In this document: positions 1-5,888 of the stretch, piece after piece | Layout: each line of letters starts with the position of its first letter | How positions within the stretch are numbered: position 1 is the first letter of the stretch | Origin: an uncultured Lachnospiraceae bacterium | GTDB lineage: Bacteria; Bacillota_A; Clostridia; Lachnospirales; Lachnospiraceae | NCBI GenBank assembly: GCA_947175285.1 | Contig: CAMWMM010000320.1 | Coordinates: 1-6,125, forward strand | DNA: 6,125 bases | Reading direction: 5' to 3' | Program-made: the position numbers and the translations under genes | Notes under the pieces: model-generated | What the model was told of the DNA's origin: nothing | The model's database searches: none | What the model saw: only the letters and a program-made list of their open reading frames with translations

Positions 1-821
1 ACAGTTTTTTCCACATAAGAATCATCTTCGTGTTTATTGTAATGGAAAGTCACATAATCCCCATCGTAAGAATCAATGCGGGAAGTGGCAATGACGGGAC
101 GCCCAAGGTAACGGCAGATATATTTTACGACAGTGTCAGTGTCGCAGAGATTGGGTTCAGCGTAGACATAGAAGCCGTTTTTATCCTTTTTGTAAATGGC
201 AGCTTTGGTCTTTTTAAAAGAAGAACCGATATGTGATTCAAGTTGGTTAAGGAGAGCTGTCTGGAAGGCTTTACGCAGATAAGTATAGTTGAAATGTTTA
301 ACAGTTTTCCAGAAGCCGTCATCAGAGAAACCGCCTTCGGTAAGGAGACAGTGGATGTGGGGATTCCATCCGAGAGGCCTGCCGAAGGTATGGAGTACGC
401 AGATAAAGCCGGGCACAAAGTTTTTACTTTTGTTCATTTCATGGAAGAGGCTGAGAATGACACTGCGTACAGCCTGAAAAAGGCAGTCAAGGAGGGAACG
501 GTCATCCAGAAAGAAGGGACGGAGGTCTTCATCAATGGTAAAAACGAGGTGTCTGTGTGTACAGTCAATGAGTTTGAAAGACATTTTAGTGGAGCGGTCA
601 ATGCAGTATTTATTGCCACAGGTGGGGCAGAACTTGGAATGGCAGCGGAAAGGAATAAATTTAAGTTCACCACAGTGAGTACAGCCATACATGGCACCGC
701 CGTAAGAAGGGTCGCCACAGTTAATCATCTTGTCAACATTTTCCAAAACAATGGGACGTGGATGAAGAGAGTATTCAATTTCTTCGTAGTGTTCTTAAAA
801 AATTTTTTGGAAGATGTTCAT
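1..821 (-). pseudogene. IS91-family rolling-circle transposase, 5' two thirds, with stop at codon 9
   Basis: The minus strand reads as an IS91-type transposase from ATG at 821 to the left window edge, where the C-terminal part is cut off. An N-terminal zinc-binding region is visible: cysteines at about residues 47, 50, 60, 65, 68 and 73 (MYGCTHCGE, then FCPTCG). The HUH metal-binding motif is in WNPHIHCLLTEGG (His about 155 and 157). The paired catalytic tyrosines of the Y2 class are in KYICRYLGRP (Tyr about 234 and 238). Such enzymes nick and transfer single DNA strands in rolling-circle transposition. The frame is open for the remaining ~264 visible codons, but codon 9 is TAA (795-797), in MNIFQKIF-stop-EHYEEIEY, where relatives continue in frame. 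Translation could restart at ATG 728, which keeps the zinc, HUH and Y2 motifs, but no clear ribosome binding site precedes it. Family identity is secure; whether the gene is functional is not. Confidence 0.85.
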
Positions 822-860
822 AAGACTATTATGAAGGAATGGAAAGCAGAAAGCAACCCA

Positions 861-878
861 CCCCTCAAGATTGAGGGG
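861..878. repeat. Perfect 8-bp inverted repeat upstream of the IS91 transposase
   Basis: CCCCTCAA and TTGAGGGG face each other across a 2-base spacer, 40 bp upstream of the transposase ATG. There is no T-tract after it on either strand, so it does not look like a terminator. It is probably a structural element of the IS end or an operator in the transposase leader. IS91-family elements lack ordinary terminal inverted repeats but carry hairpins near their ends. The role is inferred. Confidence 0.5.
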
Positions 879-889
879 CAGGGGAGTTG

Positions 890-910
890 AATAGGCGAAG
901 CCTATTTTTT
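890..910 (+). terminator. Hairpin plus T-tract at the probable outer end of the IS91-like element
   Basis: AATAGGC and GCCTATT (890-896 and 900-906) form a perfect 7-bp stem with a 3-base loop, followed by a run of six T's (905-910) on the plus strand. This is the form of a rho-independent terminator for plus-strand transcripts running out of the transposase antisense strand. Its position between the transposase leader and the cyclophilin remnant also makes it a candidate for the terminal hairpin of the IS. The exact IS boundary cannot be fixed without an empty site or a second copy. Confidence 0.5.
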
Positions 911-924
911 ATGACTAAAAATAT

Positions 925-1023
925 TTAGAGTTTTTCAGGTTCCGGATATTCTACTCCGAAAGTTTCTACCGTAACGGTATCTATTACCTGCGGCTCTATC
1001 GGACGGTCGGAAAAGTCGGTTGC
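925..1023. repeat. 99-bp perfect direct repeat, distal copy (cyclophilin 3' end)
   Basis: These 99 bases are identical, with no mismatch, to 5790-5888, the last 33 codons including the stop of the cyclophilin gene. Identity stops at 924/5789 on one side, exactly at the end of the stop codon, and at 1024/5889 on the other. The two copies have the same orientation and are 4865 bp apart. This is a candidate attachment-site copy for the element lying between them. Confidence 0.9.
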
Positions 1024-1029
1024 ATCCAT
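925..1029 (-). pseudogene. Orphan C-terminal fragment of cyclophilin (peptidyl-prolyl isomerase)
   Basis: On the minus strand the frame from ATG 1029 reads MDATDFSDRP and on to the terminal PEPEKL, 34 residues. These are the last residues of the cyclophilin at 5790-6125, with eight residues missing after MDA: the full gene reads MDAVNKIAETATDF. The fragment lacks the whole catalytic core, so it cannot be an isomerase. No ribosome binding site precedes the ATG, and a strong terminator (1040-1083) separates it from the gene upstream, so it is unlikely to be translated. It is best read as a displaced or duplicated gene end. Confidence 0.8.
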
Positions 1030-1039
1030 CTTCTTATAC

Positions 1040-1083
1040 AAAAAACAATCCCGGAAACTATGTTTCGGGACTGCCTGTTTTTT
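1040..1083 (-). terminator. Rho-independent terminator of the surface-protein gene, probably bidirectional
   Basis: TCCCGGAAAC (1049-1058) pairs with GTTTCGGGA (1062-1070) with one bulged base and a 3-base loop. The hairpin starts just after the surface-protein stop codon (1087-1089). A run of six A's at 1040-1045 becomes the U-tract of the minus-strand transcript, and six T's at 1078-1083 give a matching tract on the plus strand. It should end the giant gene's mRNA before the cyclophilin fragment. Confidence 0.8.
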
Positions 1084-1086
1084 CTG

Positions 1087-4000
1087 TTACACCCGTACCT
1101 CTTTCTCATCATGTGCCATGCACTTACCTATGCTGTGGTAATATACAAGAAATACGAATATTGCCGCTGTCGCCAACAGTCTTCTAAGTTTTCCTCCTCT
1201 TTTTGCCCATCTAGTCAAACAGGATAGGAACTGTTCTTTCTCTTCCTGTGTCATTCCGTTTCTGTCTGTCGTAAAGTATAACAGCACATACAAAAGTCCT
1301 GTTATCATTGCAATAGTTGCATATACCTCCACGTAGGAAGTGTCTCCGGTACGCGGTTCATTGTTCCTTGTTGTGTCGATAATTTGTAACCGCTGTAGTT
1401 CATCTACTCCTGCCGGATTTACGGTTTCTAACGGCTGCGATTCATCTGCCAAGTCTATAAATTGCTTTGAAGCAAATGCTGGTAAATTATTATTAGCAGC
1501 AGGTATTTTATTTCCCTGTGATGTCGACTCCTGTGACATTGATTCCTGAGCAATCCTAATTCTTACCTGACCAGTGTTTTCGTTTCCAGCGTTATCTTTG
1601 GCTATTACCCTTAGTATGTGCTCACCTACGCCGGATACTTCCACGGAAAAATCGCAGGATGGTACAATCCCATTTTCAAATCCTTTACCTTCTACTGTGA
1701 TTTCTGCTCCATTATCTATGCTATAGGTTACGGACGCTATGCCGCCTGTAATCTTCGCTTTTTTAGATGTATCTGCATAACTATCCGGCGTTTCCTCGTC
1801 ATTAACTGAAACAGTTACGGTCACATTGCCGTAAAAGCTGTCGGACAGACTACCGCTTTTTGACGAGAAGGTAATCTCAGGCGCGTTATCCTCTACAATG
1901 AATGCCGCACCGCCTCCCGGCGCAGTAAGCGTCTTGCCTGCAGAAATGTTTCCTGCATTGTCAGTACAGGTCATTGATACGGTTCCTCTGAAGTCATAAG
2001 ATATCGTAATCCTTGCCACGGTTCGTCCGTTTTCCTCGATTATCTGTGCCTGTCCTGATTCGTTTTCACTATCTGACCTCTCAAGCGAAGACAATACATA
2101 ATCTGCCTGCTTCACTCCGCTGCCTTCCTCTATTATGGGAACGGTTATGATCAAATCCTTCTTCCGGACCAGCCCGCCGTTGAAACTTTTATACCCTTCG
2201 TTAAATTCAGCCTGCATAAGCCTGGGCGCAATATCGTCCACCCACTTGGCATATAGGGTTTCAGTTTTATTTTCCGTATTTTCCTCAATAGTCTTGCCAA
2301 AATCCCATGCTTTTCCTTCCGTTCCCAGTTTATCTTTGTACCAGCCCAGGAATGTATATCCGCGCCTTTCCGGTGTGCCGACTTCCTGTAGCAATGCGCC
2401 GTAGCGCACTTCCTGTGCTTCTGGCGCCGTTCCTGTTCCGCCGTTTAAATCAAAGGCTATATTGTATATATCCCTGTCGTAGTAGAGCTTAAGAACAAGT
2501 GAACCGTCCGATGCCACCACACCGGATTCCTTCCTTGATTCATGGACGGTATTCTCTGTAAATCCGCGGTAGGTCTTAGGCATGGCATTCACTTCTTCCC
2601 CCACGGTTCCGCTTAAGGTCTCGGTATCCGATTCCGCCTTGGTGTATCCGTCCCCGCTTCTGTCCTGAAGGTAATGCTCCACTGTATACTCTGCACCATC
2701 AAGCTCCCACTGGGCATACAACGTTATATCTTCTTCTATTCCTTCTATTGTATCCCCCGGCTGGTAGCTATCGCCGCTGCCATCCGCTTTCGTGTTCCAT
2801 CCAGTGAAGCGGTAACCTTCCCGGCTGAGTCCGTCTGCCGACTTCACAGTTATGGTGTCGTCTTTTCCATATTTCGTATCATCCTCAACCTGTTCCTGTG
2901 CGCCGTTGCTCATGTAAATAACCGAATAACCATAGTCGGGCTCGATTGTGGATAATTTTATCTGATTATTTGCCTCATCTAGAACTGTGTAATAAGTCTC
3001 CCCAGAATCGCCTATGTCTACAAAGTTTATTTTCTCTATGTCTTTTTCAAGTGATAATATGTAACCGTCATAACCCTCGGCAATGACGCAGTCATCTGAT
3101 GCTGCTACATAAACGGTAGCAGGATAGTTTAGTGTATTACTTATCCAAACCTTCCGTCCATCGTCAAGCATAATGCCATCTGTACCATATGCACCGTCTC
3201 CACAGAAATGTGCATCGGAAGATAAAATTAAGTCAGAACTACTTTCATCATTGTATGTTGCCCCACTTCCCTTATACTCCTTGTTAGTACATCGATTCCC
3301 TTCAAAGTACCCTCCTTGGATATCAATTACTGAATTTACATCACCATAATTATGCTCATAGGAATAATCGCCAATACATCCTCCTCGTATTTCTGCAATA
3401 TTGTCTATAAAATTCCCTCCATAAATAGTTAATGTAGACAAAGCAACTGTACCACTTTGAATGCCAATACATCCTCCCGTACCTGATGTATTTCCTATAA
3501 AATCACCATCATAAATAGTTAATGTTCCTCCAGGAGTCGTATTAATCCTTCCACAAACATCAATACAGCCACCATGTACGCTTGATTTATTATTTTTGAA
3601 TATACCATTTTTAATAATTACATCACTTAATGCTGCATCAATTGCGCCACCAGCAGCAGAAGCTGAGCAATTCTCAATAATAGCATTTTCTATAATCAAA
3701 TTTATATGTTGCTCACGATCACTAGAATACATATAAACTGCACCACCGCCATGCGAACCACCAATAACATGACAATTTTGAATTGTAGCATTATCTAAAA
3801 CTAATGTACCATCACTAACGAAAATTGCACCTCCATTACCTGCTTTATGTATACAGTTCTTAATTACACAACCTTCACCTAATACCAAATTATTTGACGA
3901 GCTATGTATCATTGCACTGCGTGATGTTATATCATTGCCTTCTATAGTTATATTACTTACTGCCACATTACTATGAGTATAAATATTAATTCGAGCATCC

Positions 4001-5268
4001 TCATTCCCTCTCAGAATCGTACCACCACCCTTAATATTAACATTTCCCCTAACTATTACTTCTCCATTTATCGTCAATGTAACTCCCGGATTTATTATAA
4101 GTTCCCCATCTTTTAGCGTTCCAGCTTCTTCCCAGATAGTATCGCTGCTTATAACACCACACATAGGTGTTGTACTTCCACTCACATCCGTCTGGTCTTC
4201 CTCTGCCAGCATGATTCCCAGATCCGCCACTGTCACGCTAATTTCAGGCAACCTAACATCCTCTGCAAGTGTATATGTTCCATCAGAAAAAACAGGTGTA
4301 AATATATACACCCCCTCAATCTCGCTGTCATATTCAGGCAGACTTTCCCATGTAATGCCGTTTAATGTTACTGTTTCCTCGATAGTTTTTTCAATATCTG
4401 GTACTTCGCCTGAATCGCTGCCGTTTTCTTCGCTATCAGTTTCTGACACAGCAGACTCTTCTTCGTAGTAAAGCTCCTTTATCTCTGGAAATTCATTCGG
4501 CATGGCATAGTTTTCACGTAAGGTAACGGTATAAGTTTCCTGCGTTTCTACAGTTTCATTATTTCCTGCGTTCCCTTCGTCCGTCCTGCCTTCGGCATCT
4601 TCATCGCTTGCACCTGTATTAACTTCAGACGTTTCCTCATTTTCTTCGTTTTCGTTGCCGGAATCTTCTGACTCATCCTCACTTCCTTCTCCTTCGTTGT
4701 CGGAGTCTTCATTTTCTTTGTCGGAATCTCCGGATTCATCCTCGGCTCCATCGTTTAAATCTTCTTCTGGAATCTCTTCTTTCTCCTCGTCCGCCTTATC
4801 CTTTTCTTCAGAATCCAGCTCGTTATCAGAATCAGCATTATCCTCCAAATTTTTTTCATTCGAGATATGGCATAACGCAGTAAGAGTATCCGGAAGTTCC
4901 AGGCTCTCTAACGGAGTCCCCACTGTAACCGTCTGCTCTTTTACCTCATCCGGCAGTTCCATAAATGAAACAATCTCATGTGTACCGTCATGCGTATTTT
5001 CTTGTATCTTTTCAGAATTCTCCGCCGCCAGTACAGGGAATGCGTAGGCCGCGGTTGGCATTGATGATATTACCAGGCATACACAAAGTGTACTTGCAAG
5101 AGCGCGGCGTATAAACGGATGCATCTTTAACTGCATGAAAAAATTCCTGATGCTGTGGAATAGTATCAAAAACAGAGTAATCAGCATAATGACAGGCGTT
5201 TTCAGCCTTTTGCTTTTCTTTCCGCAATTTATCAGTCTTTCTAATATGACTTCTTTCAGATTATTCAT
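1087..5268 (-). CDS. Giant secreted surface-anchored adhesin-like protein (beta-helix, InlB B-repeats, MucBP-like, Ig-like, PRTGD anchor)
   Basis: About 1393 residues, unrecognised as a named protein. Order (rough residues): hydrophobic segment 25-41; signal peptide core 57-76 ending in AYA; very acidic D/E/S/N-rich stretch 138-292; right-handed beta-helix 387-690 with six GGAI-like and several FxxN motifs; InlB-type B-repeat 777-854 (GYRFTGW...LYAQW); MucBP-like unit 859-932 (YTVEHYLQD); second B-repeat 933-1009 (GYTFLGWY...LYAKW); two Ig-like domains 1012-1240, each with a DNAGN motif; polar linker; EPRTGD at 1304-1309; membrane helix 1315-1332; basic RWAKRGGKLRR; second helix 1364-1377. 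The layout indicates an extracellular protein held at the envelope, likely binding mucin or another host or microbial ligand (inference). ATG 5268 is preceded by AAGG eight bases upstream. ATG 5289 and TTG 5292 lack a Shine-Dalgarno sequence. An internal ATG at 5136, with AGGA eight bases upstream, would begin directly at the signal peptide and is a real alternative. Confidence 0.85.
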   Translation of the reverse strand: MNNLKEVILERLINCGKKSKRLKTPVIMLITLFLILFHSIRNFFMQLKMHPFIRRALASTLCVCLVISSMPTAAYAFPVLAAENSEKIQENTHDGTHEIVSFMELPDEVKEQTVTVGTPLESLELPDTLTALCHISNEKNLEDNADSDNELDSEEKDKADEEKEEIPEEDLNDGAEDESGDSDKENEDSDNEGEGSEDESEDSGNENEENEETSEVNTGASDEDAEGRTDEGNAGNNETVETQETYTVTLRENYAMPNEFPEIKELYYEEESAVSETDSEENGSDSGEVPDIEKTIEETVTLNGITWESLPEYDSEIEGVYIFTPVFSDGTYTLAEDVRLPEISVTVADLGIMLAEEDQTDVSGSTTPMCGVISSDTIWEEAGTLKDGELIINPGVTLTINGEVIVRGNVNIKGGGTILRGNEDARINIYTHSNVAVSNITIEGNDITSRSAMIHSSSNNLVLGEGCVIKNCIHKAGNGGAIFVSDGTLVLDNATIQNCHVIGGSHGGGAVYMYSSDREQHINLIIENAIIENCSASAAGGAIDAALSDVIIKNGIFKNNKSSVHGGCIDVCGRINTTPGGTLTIYDGDFIGNTSGTGGCIGIQSGTVALSTLTIYGGNFIDNIAEIRGGCIGDYSYEHNYGDVNSVIDIQGGYFEGNRCTNKEYKGSGATYNDESSSDLILSSDAHFCGDGAYGTDGIMLDDGRKVWISNTLNYPATVYVAASDDCVIAEGYDGYILSLEKDIEKINFVDIGDSGETYYTVLDEANNQIKLSTIEPDYGYSVIYMSNGAQEQVEDDTKYGKDDTITVKSADGLSREGYRFTGWNTKADGSGDSYQPGDTIEGIEEDITLYAQWELDGAEYTVEHYLQDRSGDGYTKAESDTETLSGTVGEEVNAMPKTYRGFTENTVHESRKESGVVASDGSLVLKLYYDRDIYNIAFDLNGGTGTAPEAQEVRYGALLQEVGTPERRGYTFLGWYKDKLGTEGKAWDFGKTIEENTENKTETLYAKWVDDIAPRLMQAEFNEGYKSFNGGLVRKKDLIITVPIIEEGSGVKQADYVLSSLERSDSENESGQAQIIEENGRTVARITISYDFRGTVSMTCTDNAGNISAGKTLTAPGGGAAFIVEDNAPEITFSSKSGSLSDSFYGNVTVTVSVNDEETPDSYADTSKKAKITGGIASVTYSIDNGAEITVEGKGFENGIVPSCDFSVEVSGVGEHILRVIAKDNAGNENTGQVRIRIAQESMSQESTSQGNKIPAANNNLPAFASKQFIDLADESQPLETVNPAGVDELQRLQIIDTTRNNEPRTGDTSYVEVYATIAMITGLLYVLLYFTTDRNGMTQEEKEQFLSCLTRWAKRGGKLRRLLATAAIFVFLVYYHSIGKCMAHDEKEVRV
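1342..1359 (-). other. EPRTGD sortase-like cell-wall sorting motif
   Basis: The codons encode Glu-Pro-Arg-Thr-Gly-Asp, followed after five residues by a hydrophobic helix. This resembles the xPxTG(D) sorting signals of Clostridia and fits sortase cleavage between Thr and Gly. The tail beyond the helix is about 60 residues with a second hydrophobic stretch, unlike the few basic residues that usually end a sorting signal, so processing is uncertain. Confidence 0.5.
3372..3540 (-). repeat. Two adjacent beta-helix repeat units of about 90 bp
   Basis: The stretches around 3372-3440 and 3462-3535 encode matching units LTIYxGxFIxN...GGCIG. At DNA level they share blocks such as CCAATACATCCTCC and CATAAATAGTTAATGT at equivalent places. 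They are the clearest pair in a run of rungs of about 26-32 residues, and point to internal duplication within the beta-helix. Confidence 0.65.
4400..4855 (-). repeat. Low-complexity acidic coding repeat (D/E/S/N)
   Basis: The region encodes long runs of Asp, Glu, Ser, Asn and Gly, such as EDESGDSDKENEDSDNE, with irregular repeats of TCGGAATCTTC-like units on the plus strand. It lies between the signal peptide and the folded domains. It is probably a disordered, highly charged spacer, comparable in composition to Sdr-type stalks but N-terminal rather than wall-proximal. Such tracts often vary in length between strains. Confidence 0.7.
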
Positions 5269-5276
5269 TTTAAATA

Positions 5277-5286
5277 CCTTGCCTTT
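5277..5286 (-). promoter_or_regulatory. Ribosome binding site supporting the ATG at 5268
   Basis: AAAGGCAAGG on the minus strand ends eight bases before ATG 5268. The in-frame starts further upstream (ATG 5289, TTG 5292) are preceded by an AT-rich leader without a purine-rich site at proper distance. This favours 5268 as the outermost start. Confidence 0.55.
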
Positions 5287-5336
5287 CATCAAAAATCAAC
5301 AAAATATATGTTTAACAAATATATCCTTTTGAGTAA

Positions 5337-5366
5337 ATTATACAATATCACAGGTTTTTTCTGCAA
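5337..5366 (-). promoter_or_regulatory. Candidate sigma-A promoter of the surface-protein gene
   Basis: A perfect TATAAT lies at 5342-5337 on the minus strand. TTGCAG at 5366-5361 is a weak -35 match with an 18-bp spacer. Initiation would fall near 5330 and give a leader of about 60 nt before ATG 5268. The -10 box is strong; the -35 box matches the consensus only in its TTG. Confidence 0.5.
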
Positions 5367-5473
5367 CATCCCACAGTAAAATATTTGAATTTCCACAACG
5401 TTTTGTTGTATCAACAATAGCAGAAAACTAGACTCTGACTTGCAAATTTTCTTATGGGTTAGGAAGGAGAAGC

Positions 5474-5745
5474 ATGTACCACTGTTTGGATTTTATCTTG
5501 GGACAGGTTGTCGTATGGAAGTATTAGGGATATTCCTATAATTAATCAGATATATGATGCCTTAAAAGTTAAATATAAGACACAGCAGCAAAGAGGAAGA
5601 GCAAAAAGCTCAGGAAGAAAACAGAGAACCCATTATCATCCCTCATTTCAGTTCTCGAGTTTTTTGCCATACGTTTTACGCACGGTTTTGCGAAAATAAA
5701 ACGAACATTATAGTAAGTCAGGAGATAATGGGTCATGTAATTTAA
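5474..5745 (+). pseudogene. Decayed tyrosine recombinase (Tn916-type integrase), catalytic-domain remnant in three frames
   Basis: Three consecutive fragments match the catalytic domain of Tn916/ICE-type integrases in the right order. (a) MYHCLDFILG at 5474-5503, then after a one-base shift TGCRMEVLG from 5503, resembling the LLGTGCRxGEVxGL motif that carries the first catalytic Arg. (b) SIRDIPIINQIYDALKVKYK, within 5520-5580, resembling the GIRTIPM..VYDAL segment; about 30-40 residues normally before it are missing. (c) 5596-5745, in a third frame, EPIIIPHFSSRVFCHTFYAR then FCENKTNIIVSQEIMGHVI and a stop, resembling PHFSCHxLRHTFCTRxCENETNxKVIQxIMGH. In (c) the catalytic HxxR has become RxxC, and the final Tyr segment is absent. 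The gene is therefore dead. Its 3' end faces the cyclophilin gene end 44 bp away, the usual place of an integrase beside its attachment site. The family call rests on recalled motifs, not on a search. Confidence 0.75.
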
Positions 5746-5789
5746 AATTTTATAAAACCGTACTAAATAATATCTTCCCTCGAAACTGC

Positions 5790-5888
5790 TTAGAGTTTTT
5801 CAGGTTCCGGATATTCTACTCCGAAAGTTTCTACCGTAACGGTATCTATTACCTGCGGCTCTATCGGACGGTCGGAAAAGTCGGTTGC
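5790..5888. repeat. 99-bp perfect direct repeat, copy within the intact cyclophilin gene
   Basis: This copy forms the last 33 codons of the complete cyclophilin frame and is identical to 925-1023. It begins exactly at the TAA stop (5790-5792). It is the candidate attachment site on the integrase-proximal side. Confidence 0.9.

Larger units (their letters stand above)
5269..5473. other. AT-rich intergenic region upstream of the surface gene
   Basis: This stretch has the promoter and leader of the minus-strand surface gene on its left. At 5403-5417 there is a short inverted repeat TTGTTG-TAT-CAACAA, possibly an operator or a recombinase-binding remnant. No open frame with recognisable content is seen, although the degraded N-terminal half of the integrase may extend into its right part beyond recognition. 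Confidence 0.45.
925..5888. mobile_element. Candidate fossil integrative element in the 3' end of a cyclophilin gene
   Basis: The 99-bp direct repeats of the cyclophilin 3' end bound a 4.77-kb interior holding only the surface-protein gene and a dead tyrosine recombinase. The integrase lies next to the repeat that completes the host gene, with its 3' end toward it, as in many integrative elements that target gene 3' ends and restore the reading frame. The boundaries given are those of the repeats; the crossover point lies somewhere inside them. Inference: the structure is clear, the mechanism is not proven, since homologous duplication or capture by the neighbouring IS91-type element could leave similar repeats. 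Confidence 0.45.

Noticed and set aside
243..890. 215-codon open frame on the plus strand over the transposase
   Set aside because: It is antisense to a clear IS91 transposase carrying zinc, HUH and Y2 motifs; its protein shows no recognisable motifs.
3280..4100. Regularly spaced repeats that might be a CRISPR array
   Set aside because: The periodicity is of protein rungs (GGAI/FxxN codons) with diverged DNA; there are no conserved identical repeats or unique spacers.
4655..5047. 130-codon Ser-rich plus-strand frame
   Set aside because: It is the mirror of the acidic Asp/Glu/Ser region of the surface gene; the Ser-rich composition follows from the complement of GAA/GAT-rich codons.
5403..5417. 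Inverted repeat TTGTTG-TAT-CAACAA as a regulator operator
   Set aside because: It has only a 6-bp stem in AT-rich DNA, lies upstream of the predicted promoter, and no regulator gene is in view; there is too little to assign a role.
5474..5527. 17-residue peptide with a good-looking Shine-Dalgarno sequence (GGAAGGAG before ATG)
   Set aside because: The peptide matches the integrase segment just before the TGCR motif and ends through a one-base shift; the purine-rich stretch is probably fortuitous. A leader peptide cannot be excluded but nothing supports it.
5508..5699. 63-codon plus-strand frame as an independent small protein
   Set aside because: Its recognisable part is one frame of the broken integrase; the rest continues in another frame, so it is not a separate gene.
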